Origin: a virus
DNA: 35,245 nt
Reading direction: 5' to 3' (one strand)
Virus record (IMG/VR): IMGVR_UViG_3300010885_023942
Span: 1-35,245 of that record
This document shows, in pieces, positions 29,500 to 35,131 of the stretch. How positions within the stretch are numbered: position 1 is the first letter of the stretch; each line of letters begins with the position of its first letter. The notes under the pieces are model-generated. The model searched no databases. It saw only the letters and a list, made by a program, of their open reading frames with translations, and was not told the DNA's origin. A program made the translations under genes and the position numbers.

Positions 29500-30485
29500 C
29501 AGACAGCCACCTTCTCTTCGAAGCTACGGACACCCGGCACCGTGGCCCCGGCGCGAGCTTGTGCAAACGCCACCTTCTCCACAGCAGCAATCACGTCAGC
29601 ATGGTCTTTGACGGCTGCGAGCGCTGCGGCGTAGTCGGTCAGCTCGTACTTGGTCAGCGTGCGCAGACTGGCTTTCTTGCCCCGCTGTCCGCCGGCCTGA
29701 ATGTGAACCGTGGCCGGCGCAACGAACACGGGCGCCTCGACGACGGGTGGCGGCGGGGGCGGCTCATTGGCCCGTTCGGCAGCAGCCTTGGCCATCGCTT
29801 CTGCATGGGCCTTGGCGGCTTCCTCTTGCTGCCGGCGGTGCTCGGCCATCCGCTTTTCATTCTCGACGCGGGCGGCTTCGGCAGCGGCCTTGCGCGCCTT
29901 TTCATCCTCAGCGGCTAGGTAGGCACTGAGCTTGCCACGGATCGTGTCCGCGTCGGCCTTGGCGCCATCGACGAGCGGCTTCCATTCGGCGTTGATCGCC
30001 TTCTGTGCGTCGAGATGAGGGCGCACCCGTGTATCGCGCTCCGCGTCGGCCTTCTTGCTCAGCTCCAACAGCCGGGCACGGTGGTTCGCGGCCATGTCGG
30101 CCGTGACCTTGTCGGCGATCGGCGTCTTGGCAAGCCAGCCCATGGCCTGCGACCGCGCATCGGCGATTTCCTCGGCCAGCGACAGATCACCCGAGTTGTG
30201 CCCGATCGCCACGTCGCCCGGCCAAGCGCCCGTCTCGAACGCCTGCTTAGCGGCTTCCTTCGGAACGGGGTTCTTGGCGCACCACGTCCACACGCCGAGT
30301 GGATCGACCATATCGCCAGCCACGCGGCACACGAGGTGCCCGTCTTTGCGCCAGATCGCAACCGGCTGATATGGGCCATCCTTGCCCTTGCGCATTTTGT
30401 AATAACCGGAATGCGGAATGTCGGCATGCAATGCCACGTCATTGCCCGCGAGCGCATCGCGCCAGTTCTGAAATTCGTCAGTCAT
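29499..30485 (-). CDS. RecT-partner coiled-coil protein
   Basis: GAGGGTGTGCA precedes ATG 30485. The 328-residue product has three parts: an N-terminal domain of about 95 residues (GYYKMRKGKDGPYQPVAIWR, then WTWCAKNPVPKEAAKQAFET), a long charged coiled coil (about 100-230, KARKAAAEAARVENEKRMAE) with an EPPPPPPVVEAP linker, and a C-terminal domain ending TVPGVRSFEEKVAV. A C-terminal domain with this kind of ending follows or precedes RecT genes in many alphaproteobacterial phages. A single-strand DNA or recombination-mediator role is inferred; no enzyme motif is visible. Confidence 0.75.
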   Translation of the reverse strand: MTDEFQNWRDALAGNDVALHADIPHSGYYKMRKGKDGPYQPVAIWRKDGHLVCRVAGDMVDPLGVWTWCAKNPVPKEAAKQAFETGAWPGDVAIGHNSGDLSLAEEIADARSQAMGWLAKTPIADKVTADMAANHRARLLELSKKADAERDTRVRPHLDAQKAINAEWKPLVDGAKADADTIRGKLSAYLAAEDEKARKAAAEAARVENEKRMAEHRRQQEEAAKAHAEAMAKAAAERANEPPPPPPVVEAPVFVAPATVHIQAGGQRGKKASLRTLTKYELTDYAAALAAVKDHADVIAAVEKVAFAQARAGATVPGVRSFEEKVAV

Positions 30486-30714
30486 TGCACACCCTCGGAT
30501 TGTCGATCACGTCCATCTCGGCTATAATCAGTCTGCGGGCTTCATCTGGATCATCGCCGTGCAACGCGCTTAGCTTTCGGTACGCCAGCGCCACCGTCTG
30601 CAGGCAAACTGACCTCTGCATCGGCACGCTGGCGATCTCCGCCAAGCTGTCGCCAGGTGTTCGGATCGCCGGCCTCTTGGCCCGCAGCGTCGGAAACGGT
30701 GTAGGGTCGCTCAT
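30478..30714 (-). CDS. Small hypothetical protein of the early operon
   Basis: ATG 30714 overlaps the preceding stop (ATGA). The 78-residue product has a Pro-rich N-terminus and a helical C-terminus (VALAYRKLSALHGDDPDEAR then LIIAEMDVIDNP). Its stop overlaps the next gene by eight bases. The frame looks genuine; a second reading frame from 30826 crosses it out of frame. Confidence 0.65.
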   Translation of the reverse strand: MSDPTPFPTLRAKRPAIRTPGDSLAEIASVPMQRSVCLQTVALAYRKLSALHGDDPDEARRLIIAEMDVIDNPRVCND

Positions 30715-30826
30715 CCCTGACCTCCGCTGCCGGATCTATTCCCTCGACGATCAGCGCCAGCATGCCCCCGATCAGGATAGCCAGAAGCAGGGCGAGGATT
30801 CCAAGAGCTAGAGCGGACCACTCCAT
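30551..30826 (-). CDS. Possible small membrane protein in an overlapping frame
   Basis: ATG 30826 with GAGAG upstream gives 91 residues that begin MEWSALALGILALLLAILIG, a strong membrane helix continuing to about residue 30, then a polar tail. The frame lies inside the 30711-30920 gene and crosses the 30478-30714 gene, so at least part of one product is not real. It is kept because the helix is uninterrupted and its ribosome site is reasonable. The role is unknown. Confidence 0.4.
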   Translation of the reverse strand: MEWSALALGILALLLAILIGGMLALIVEGIDPAAEVRDERPYTVSDAAGQEAGDPNTWRQLGGDRQRADAEVSLPADGGAGVPKAKRVARR

Positions 30827-30920
30827 CCGAGATACTCTCCGCAAACTGGCGAACCATCCACGCCGCGAGCGGCTCGCGGCACTTGCAGTTGATGAGGTCA
30901 TGGTCTGGGCAGCGCTCCAT
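30711..30920 (-). CDS. Small Cys/His hypothetical protein
   Basis: The start overlaps the preceding stop (TGATG at 30918-30922), and the stop overlaps the next start (ATGA), so this frame is coupled on both sides. The N-terminal 33 residues are protein-like (MERCPDHDLINCKCREPLAA) with three Cys and a His that could bind metal. The second half is Gly/Arg/Ser-rich and lies over the membrane-protein frame 30551-30826. Confidence 0.5.
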   Translation of the reverse strand: MERCPDHDLINCKCREPLAAWMVRQFAESISDGVVRSSSWNPRPASGYPDRGHAGADRRGNRSGSGGQG

Positions 30921-31246
30921 CAGGAACCGCCTTTCTTGCGGGCGGCGAGCATCTCGTCGGCGACCTCATAGGAAATCACCGAGATATTGCCTTGTGGGGC
31001 AATGCCGCTGGCAATCATCCCCTGCAGCGCCGCCGCCGCGAAATAGTCGCGGATGCTGAGACCTTGGCCGATAAGCTCAATGCTGACTGGCTGAGCATCT
31101 ATCGGAAGGATAGAGCCCGGCGTGTTAAGCAGTGCGGCGTCGATCTGCATCGGCGTTGCGCGGAACATCGGCGGCAACGCAGGTTGCGGGAATGCAGGCC
31201 CGCCGTCGTCGATCTTGTCAGCCATCACAGCACTTTTGCGCTCCAT
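30920..31246 (-). CDS. Phage protein of the SxRDYFAAAALQG type
   Basis: The start at 31246 follows GAGGAG and overlaps the previous stop (TGATG). The 108-residue product carries DDGGPAFPQPA, then GLSIRDYFAAAALQGMIASG and a YEVADEMLAARKK helix, a combination widespread in small early genes of temperate phages whose role is unknown. Low-complexity Pro follows the first motif. Confidence 0.75.
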   Translation of the reverse strand: MERKSAVMADKIDDGGPAFPQPALPPMFRATPMQIDAALLNTPGSILPIDAQPVSIELIGQGLSIRDYFAAAALQGMIASGIAPQGNISVISYEVADEMLAARKKGGS

Positions 31247-31530
31247 CAAACCAGCTCCTCTTTCCGCAGCCTGTGCTCGTCGGCGAAGGACGGGGAACGC
31301 TTTGACGCTTCGAAGTCGGCCTCGTCCTCGAGCAGCGCCTCGTATTCCGTATTCGCGCCGTTGATCGCGTTTGCGTAGATCTGGGCCAAGTCGAAATCCA
31401 TGAACATGACCACGGTCGCCGGCCACGTCTTGCCGACGCTCAGCCGCAGCCACGATCCGCCATCATCCTTGTAAGCCTCGGCCGTGACGACATCAGCGCC
31501 GTGAATGTTGACGTGCGGAATGCTTGCCAT
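31246..31530 (-). CDS. Small hypothetical protein, first gene of the rec operon
   Basis: ATG 31530 has GGAGACGGGACC upstream, while an in-frame ATG at 31722 would run through the leader hairpins. The 94-residue product has a beta N-terminal half (MASIPHVNIHGADVVTAEAY, then LRLSVGKTWPATVVMFMDFD) and a charged helix at the end. It opens the leftward operon after a structured leader at 31557-31631. No family recognised. Confidence 0.65.
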   Translation of the reverse strand: MASIPHVNIHGADVVTAEAYKDDGGSWLRLSVGKTWPATVVMFMDFDLAQIYANAINGANTEYEALLEDEADFEASKRSPSFADEHRLRKEELV

Positions 31531-31556
31531 GGTCCCGTCTCCAGAAAGGTTGCGCC

Positions 31557-31631
31557 GGGGGTCGGATACATCCCCGCAGACTCTCCGACCCCCGACTGTG
31601 ACCGGCTCCCTAGAACCCCCTGGAGAACCGG
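31557..31631 (-). promoter_or_regulatory. Leader with two hairpins before the rec operon
   Basis: A perfect ten-base inverted repeat, GGGGGTCGGA (31557-31566) and TCCGACCCCC (31584-31593), is joined by a 17-base loop that itself contains CCCC able to pair with the first arm. A second imperfect hairpin (CCGGCTCC with GGAG-AA-CCGG) occupies about 31602-31631. They lie 27 bases or more upstream of the first start. No T-run follows either, so attenuation, protein binding or mRNA protection are all possible. Confidence 0.5.
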
Positions 31632-31660
31632 TTGTCTCGGCGTGCCCGCTGCCGAAAAAT

Positions 31661-31847
31661 GTGTTTGCAATCCGCCCCAATGTTTCCAATGCGTTCCAGG
31701 GCCGTTGCAAACTTGAATCCATTGCACTACAGGCACTTACTCAAATTTCGGCTGCTTGGTAGACAGCGAGTCTGCGACTAGAATTAACCGTATTTGCTGG
31801 GTTTCTTTCATTCTGAACGCGGAGTGTTTGCAATCGTGTTTGCAATC
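31661..31847. repeat. Copies of a 12-base repeat beside integrase, candidate attP arm sites
   Basis: GTGTTTGCAATC occurs at 31661-31672 and twice in perfect tandem at 31824-31847, and an inverted partial copy (TTGCAAAC) lies near 31706-31713. The spaced direct and inverted copies flank about 150 bases of AT-richer, gene-free DNA next to int, as arm-type integrase sites flank an attP core. The tandem pair also codes IANTIANT at the end of the 31808-32032 gene. No att core can be fixed without a host junction. Confidence 0.4.
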
Positions 31848-32032
31848 TCCGTTCGTTCTTCGGTCCCGTATTCGATTGCATGGATGCGCGCGTATTCGTC
31901 CGCCAGCTCATTGATCCAATCCTGCAGGGTGTCGAGGCGGATCGTGTTGTTGGCCAATTCCCAATCGTCTCTGAACCGCACGTCTCCCTCGCCGGCAGCG
32001 GCGCTGTAGCGTAGATCGCCGTAGCGTTTCAT
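31808..32032 (-). CDS. Small acidic hypothetical protein downstream of integrase
   Basis: ATG 32032 (GGGGAG upstream) overlaps the int stop (ATGA at 32029-32032). The 74-residue acidic product (MKRYGDLRYSAAAGEGDVRF, then TLQDWINELADEYARIHAIE) is helical and ends with a perfect tandem IANTIANT repeat that coincides with the 12-base DNA repeat. No family recognised. Confidence 0.65.
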   Translation of the reverse strand: MKRYGDLRYSAAAGEGDVRFRDDWELANNTIRLDTLQDWINELADEYARIHAIEYGTEERTEIANTIANTPRSE

Positions 32033-33039
32033 CTCCCCGCCTCCCATTTGAGTACGGCGCTTGCCGCAAGCCTTTGCTGATTGACGGCTCGTGCGTAGTG
32101 TTCGACCATCTGCAGCGTCTGGCCGGTGATCGCAGAGACTTCCGCCGTGCTGGCCCCCGCCTCGAGCAGGAACACCACCGCCGACTTCCTGAGCCCGTGG
32201 AACACGAGGCCCTTGATGCAGTCCGGCCGCTGGTCCTGCCACGTCGCCCGGAAGCCCGCTTTCGTCCATGGTCGACCTGACGAGTTGGTCAGGATCGTCA
32301 CCGCAACCTTGGGAATGGCGTCAAGCACGGCGCGGAGTTCGCGGTGAAGCGGGATCAGAAGGTGCTTGCCCGTCTTTTCCTGCTTCACCGCGACAGCGCC
32401 CCCGCTGATCGCGTCCCACCGCATAGCCAGCACATCGCCCTGCCGCTGGCCCGTGTAGAGCGCGATTTCCATGGCCTGCCGAAGGTCAGGCCGAAGATCG
32501 GTGCGTGCCGCCTCGATGGCAGTCCACGACCATGGTTGATAGGCCTCGCCACCGCGCAGCATCTTGACTTCGCGGCAGGGATTGTCCCGCCGCCATCCCC
32601 GCGGCACCGACCAACCCAGCATGCTCGACAAGCAGCGCATCAGGTTGTTGGCAGCGGCCGGCGTTCCGGCGTAGGTGTCGCGCAGCGCAATGACATGCTT
32701 GGGCTCGATACCTTTGACTTGTAGCCGCCCCCAAGCGGTATCGACGCGACTGCAATAGCGGCTCCATTCTGTCTGCGTCTTGGCTCCGAGCGCGGCCCAT
32801 TCCGGGCTTGCCTGCCATGTCTCGATGAGTGCCGTCATGGTGTCCGTCAGCTTGCGTTCGGTGGGGAGTTGCATGAGCCTTGCGTACTCTGACCAGAACC
32901 TCGGATCGTCCGGGTCCGGGAGCCGCAGGCGTTCACTCGCTTGCTCGGTCCCGCGATGGCGCTGCAGGTAGGTGTAGGACTTGCCCAGCCGGTTTTTGAC
33001 GCTGAACACGTGCGGCGGCAGCTTGCGCGACGGCGACAT
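32029..33039 (-). CDS. int: Tyrosine site-specific integrase
   Basis: The 336-residue product opens [20 protein letters not shown], the typical start of a phage integrase group with a small arm-binding domain. It has a core-binding region and a catalytic domain with Arg199 (YTGQRQGDVLAMRW), Lys222 (QEKTGKHLLIPL), HGLRK (His281, Arg284), GQTLQMVEHYAR with Tyr315 as nucleophile. At the position usually held by the second His (as in TGH) there is Gln307. It would integrate the phage at attP, likely the repeat-bearing gap just downstream. Its start overlaps the excisionase-like gene by 107 bases. Confidence 0.92.
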   Translation of the reverse strand: MSPSRKLPPHVFSVKNRLGKSYTYLQRHRGTEQASERLRLPDPDDPRFWSEYARLMQLPTERKLTDTMTALIETWQASPEWAALGAKTQTEWSRYCSRVDTAWGRLQVKGIEPKHVIALRDTYAGTPAAANNLMRCLSSMLGWSVPRGWRRDNPCREVKMLRGGEAYQPWSWTAIEAARTDLRPDLRQAMEIALYTGQRQGDVLAMRWDAISGGAVAVKQEKTGKHLLIPLHRELRAVLDAIPKVAVTILTNSSGRPWTKAGFRATWQDQRPDCIKGLVFHGLRKSAVVFLLEAGASTAEVSAITGQTLQMVEHYARAVNQQRLAASAVLKWEAGR

Positions 33040-33253
33040 GGGCTACTCCTGCAAGGTACGGGTCTTGCTGCTCGTCGGTGGTTTGAACGGCCGACACCAT
33101 GCCCCGCAGCCTCGCGTCGACATCGTCCCAGCGCCAGCGCTTGGCCTCGCCGATGGTTACCGGGTCGGGGAGGATGCCGCGCCGCACGAGATGATCAATC
33201 GCGCCTTCTGCGAGATCGAGCTTGTCGGCGAGAGACTTGCGGGAAAGGTACAT
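32933..33253 (-). CDS. AlpA/MerR-like excisionase or integrase regulator
   Basis: The 106-residue product begins [20 protein letters not shown], then [20 protein letters not shown] with [12 protein letters not shown]. This is the winged helix-turn-helix of AlpA-like proteins, which act as phage excisionases or activators of integrase. The remaining 50 residues overlap the start of int out of frame and have a shadow-like Ala/Arg/Gln composition, so the functional protein may be just the first 60 residues. It lies ten bases after the repeat-protein gene. Confidence 0.75.
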   Translation of the reverse strand: MYLSRKSLADKLDLAEGAIDHLVRRGILPDPVTIGEAKRWRWDDVDARLRGMVSAVQTTDEQQDPYLAGVAHVAVAQAAAARVQRQKPAGQVLHLPAAPSRDRASE

Positions 33254-33263
33254 GGGGCACCTG

Positions 33264-33947
33264 CTATTCAGTCGCCGCGATCATTTTCTCAACGAGTCCG
33301 ACTGCGGACTGCTGAAGATGAGACGTTGTCGATTTAAGAGCGGCCCTGCCGGCGGCCCTGGCGGCGTCCCAGGCGGCGTCCCAGGCGGCGGCCCCGGCGG
33401 CGTCCCTGGCGGCGTCCCAGGCGGCGTCCATGGCGGCGTCCCTGGCGGCGTTCCTGGCGGCGGCCCAGGCGGCGTCCATGGCGGCGTCCATGGCGGCGCT
33501 TGCATCACGCCGCACAGCCATCAGCGTCGGCATCAGAGATGGGCATTGAGCAAAGTCTGTGATCTCTGGCAGCGCTTCGAGCAAAGCGGCCTGCGTTTCC
33601 AGTTTCGCCAACCGCAGCCATGCCGGCGTGTACACGCGGATCAGCCAATCTGCGGCCATGGTCGCGCGGCGCTGTTCGAGTGCCCTCGATCCCCGCGTAT
33701 TGATCAGCTTGGGGATCAGGGGCAGCAGCAGCAGCGTCCGATCTGAATCCGGTAGCCCATCGTTCCAGGAGCGCATGAAGGCTGCGATGACCGGGCACGC
33801 GCACTGCGGATGATCGCTCCAAGGCTCGCCGGCGATGTAGGCAACAGCTTCCATGGCGCAGAGACCATCGTTGAATGATTTATGCGCGCCGTGCTTGAGC
33901 GCCGTTATCTCGGCGAGCCTTTCGGGAATGATCGTTGCCGTTTGCAT
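33264..33947 (-). CDS. Ala/Trp-Asp repeat protein, first gene of the leftward immunity operon
   Basis: ATG 33947 follows AGGAGG at four bases; an in-frame GTG at 33971 lies upstream. The 227-residue product has a conserved N-terminal part ([20 protein letters not shown], then [12 protein letters not shown]) that resembles a widespread family of unknown function in phages and bacteria. A tail of [15 protein letters not shown]-type repeats follows (about residues 148-203), encoded by short GC-rich tandem repeats at 33339-33506. It is the first gene under the leftward operator/promoter, so it is an immediate early gene. Confidence 0.7.
   Translation of the reverse strand: MQTATIIPERLAEITALKHGAHKSFNDGLCAMEAVAYIAGEPWSDHPQCACPVIAAFMRSWNDGLPDSDRTLLLLPLIPKLINTRGSRALEQRRATMAADWLIRVYTPAWLRLAKLETQAALLEALPEITDFAQCPSLMPTLMAVRRDASAAMDAAMDAAWAAARNAARDAAMDAAWDAARDAAGAAAWDAAWDAARAAGRAALKSTTSHLQQSAVGLVEKMIAATE
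33339..33506. repeat. GC-rich tandem repeats coding DAAW/DAAM/DAAR units
   Basis: On the plus strand the block reads as many copies of GGCGGCGTCC(A/C) and close variants of 9 to 12 bases. In the minus-strand gene they encode alternating DAAM, DAAW and DAAR units that would form an amphipathic helical rod. Copy number could change by slippage. Confidence 0.75.
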
Positions 33948-34045
33948 GCTGCCTCCTGAAATCCTGATCACCGAGGCAGCGGGCTAGGGAGAAGGGCTAG
34001 CCTGTCTGAGGAAGGGGTGTCCGTGCCGCCCCGGTGATGACTGTG

Positions 34046-34075
34046 AAGCTACTTTACAAATCGTGAAGTCGTCAA
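34046..34075 (-). promoter_or_regulatory. Leftward promoter PL (putative)
   Basis: On the minus strand TTGACG (34075-34070) is followed 17 to 18 bases later by a weak -10 (GTAGCT or TAGCTT). The spacer is filled by operator site 34052-34068. The first gene starts 100 bases further on (33947). It is designed like the rightward promoter: the same -35 hexamer with an operator directly after it. Confidence 0.55.
34052..34068. promoter_or_regulatory. Operator-like site 1 (within PL)
   Basis: CTTTACAAATCGTGAAG is a near-perfect 17-base dyad of CTTTAC and CTTCAC half-sites around a five-base centre. It shares TTACA-NNN-CGTGAA with sites at 34084-34100 (minus orientation) and 34586-34602. It lies between the -35 and -10 of PL, so repressor binding would block RNA polymerase. 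Confidence 0.65.
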
Positions 34076-34083
34076 CAAGGAAA

Positions 34084-34100
34084 ATTCACGAAGTGTAAGT
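34084..34100. promoter_or_regulatory. Operator-like site 2 (upstream of PL)
   Basis: Read on the minus strand it is ACTTACACTTCGTGAAT, again TTACA-NNN-CGTGAA. Its centre is 32 bases, about three helical turns, from site 1, allowing cooperative binding on one face of the DNA. Confidence 0.6.
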
Positions 34101-34126
34101 TCGATACGCAAGCCGTTGTCCCGGCA

Positions 34127-34142
34127 AGCAAAAAATTTTGCT
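34127..34142. repeat. AT-rich inverted repeat between the repressor and PL
   Basis: AGCAAAA (34127-34133) and TTTTGCT (34136-34142) pair around two A bases. It lies downstream of the repressor stop; on the minus strand a run of six T falls inside it, so it may be a weak terminator for the repressor transcript. Confidence 0.35.
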
Positions 34143-34215
34143 CTCCCTGTGGAAAACTCTAGCGTGTGCGGAGCCTGCCCGTTAACGTTGAGGGCGAGCG
34201 TGATTGGGGAAGTCT

Positions 34216-34515
34216 CTAGGGGGCGGAACCGTTGTGTGCGTCGAGGCCGCGTATAAGTTCCCACGTCTGGTGTCGCAGGCCCGCCGGGTCGCCGCGATAG
34301 ATCCAGTCCAGAGTTATATCGTAGGCGTCGCACAACTTGTGCGCATGGCCCACGCTGATCACCCGTTTCCCGCGCTCGTACTGGTTGTACGCGCTGGTGT
34401 TGATCGCCGCTTTTTCTGCGAAGGCCTGTTGCTGAACGCCCCACACTCTGCGTGTGAGCTGCAACCGATAGCCTATGCCATCGGCCGAACGGTCGTGAAG
34501 AAGCTCGTTCGCCAT
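34216..34515 (-). CDS. XRE-family repressor (CI-like)
   Basis: The 99-residue product is a single helix-turn-helix domain: DGIGYRLQLTRRVWGVQQQA, then INTSAYNQYERGKRVISVGH and a DAYDITLDWIYRGDP segment typical of short phage/plasmid XRE regulators. There is no C-terminal self-cleavage domain, so induction is unlikely to follow the RecA-cleaved lambda path unless another factor helps. It is divergent from the Cro-like gene and lies between two operator-bearing promoters. GAGG is close before the ATG. Confidence 0.88.
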   Translation of the reverse strand: MANELLHDRSADGIGYRLQLTRRVWGVQQQAFAEKAAINTSAYNQYERGKRVISVGHAHKLCDAYDITLDWIYRGDPAGLRHQTWELIRGLDAHNGSAP

Positions 34516-34577
34516 ACCTCAGCTTTTCGCACGTCGAACTTTCAAACGCTATCATCAACATGCTGTGGACCTCCGTG

Positions 34578-34606
34578 TTGACGCAGCTTACAAAACGTGA
34601 AATGAT
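34578..34606 (+). promoter_or_regulatory. Rightward promoter PR (putative)
   Basis: TTGACG (34578-34583) and AATGAT (34601-34606) are 17 bases apart, with operator site 34586-34602 filling the spacer. The expected start point, about seven bases after the -10, falls on or next to the ATG at 34613, so the Cro-like message may have little or no leader. Confidence 0.6.
34586..34602. promoter_or_regulatory. Operator-like site 3 (within PR)
   Basis: GCTTACAAAACGTGAAA has the same TTACA-NNN-CGTGAA pattern as sites 1 and 2. It overlaps the PR spacer and the edge of its -10, so the repressor or Cro-like protein would shut off rightward transcription here. Confidence 0.65.
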
Positions 34607-34612
34607 TTGGCT

Positions 34613-34915
34613 ATGATGAAAGTGAAGCTCGTTCGCAACATCGATGACTTTGTGAAGGCCATGGGCGGCACGGGAGCGTGTGCGCGATGGCTGGAGGTCG
34701 GTGACGCCTACGTCAGCAACATGCTGGCGCGCGGCTACCTACCCGGCGGGTTTCACATGCAAGCCATGCTCGAAATGAAGCGGCGCGGGATCAAGGTCGA
34801 TCCGGCGTTCTTCGAGCTAAAGGGCGATGACGCCGAGCTTTTCAAGAAATTGGAGGTTCGCACTCGCCGCCCTTTGGCCCGCCGCCGAAGGACTGAGCAA
34901 AGGCCGGCAGCATAG
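34613..34915 (+). CDS. Cro-like regulator (carph-isopro type)
   Basis: The 100-residue product begins MMKVKLVRNIDDFVKAMGGT, then GACARWLEVGDAYVSNMLAR with GYLPGGFHMQ. The order, a GGT-A-A-L turn then SNM-RG-(I/L)P-G, matches short Cro-like regulators of alphaproteobacterial phages. A C-terminal basic tail (RTRRPLARRRRTEQRPAA) follows. It is the first gene of the rightward transcript and opposes the repressor at the shared operators. ATG 34613 or 34616 are both possible; no ribosome site is seen. Confidence 0.8.
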   Translation: MMKVKLVRNIDDFVKAMGGTGACARWLEVGDAYVSNMLARGYLPGGFHMQAMLEMKRRGIKVDPAFFELKGDDAELFKKLEVRTRRPLARRRRTEQRPAA

Positions 34916-35131
34916 CAATTCAGTTCACCGAACCCGGGGAATCACCGGGCGAGGCGTGGCGTCCGACTAAGCAAGAGAGGGGTGATCGGTTACCGGGTTC
35001 GGCCCCTTTCGGGGGGGACCATAGCTACCGCAAATCATCCCGACCACGCCGCCTTTGTACCCCGTAGCGTTCCGTGCGTGTTACCCGGCCTCGCTGCCGG
35101 CGGATGATATGCGTCCGGTCCTCCAGGTGAA
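34916..35131. other. Gene-free segment right of cro
   Basis: No convincing gene is present on either strand. A 42-residue plus frame from GTG 34983 and an Arg-rich minus frame that is open to the edge (35025-35245) both look like shadows of GC-rich structured DNA. The structured element 34925-35020 occupies the left half. Confidence 0.45.
34925..35020 (+). ncRNA. Structured RNA element candidate after the Cro-like gene
   Basis: CCGAACCCGG (34928-34937) pairs with CCGGGTTCGG (34993-35002), and nested inside ATCACC (34941-34946) pairs with GGTGAT (34981-34986), closing a loop of 34 bases. Directly after the outer stem CCCC-TTTC-GGGG (35003-35014) forms a third hairpin that could stack on it. 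The element lies in the leader or gap between cro and whatever follows rightward. A terminator, a nut-like site, or a small RNA are all possible. Confidence 0.4.

Noticed and set aside
31751-31790. TTGGTAGACAGC followed by further bases resembling a tRNA-Leu D arm next to int
   Set aside because: No acceptor stem, anticodon arm or T arm could be folded around it; chance similarity is more likely.
33222-33746. Plus-strand frame with GGVPGG repeats
   Set aside because: Complement of the DAAW/DAAR repeats on the minus strand; the minus gene has AGGAGG and a conserved N-terminal part.
33982-34002. GGCTAG...CTAGCC inverted repeat downstream of PL
   Set aside because: Only six paired bases and no T-run; not enough to call a terminator or operator.
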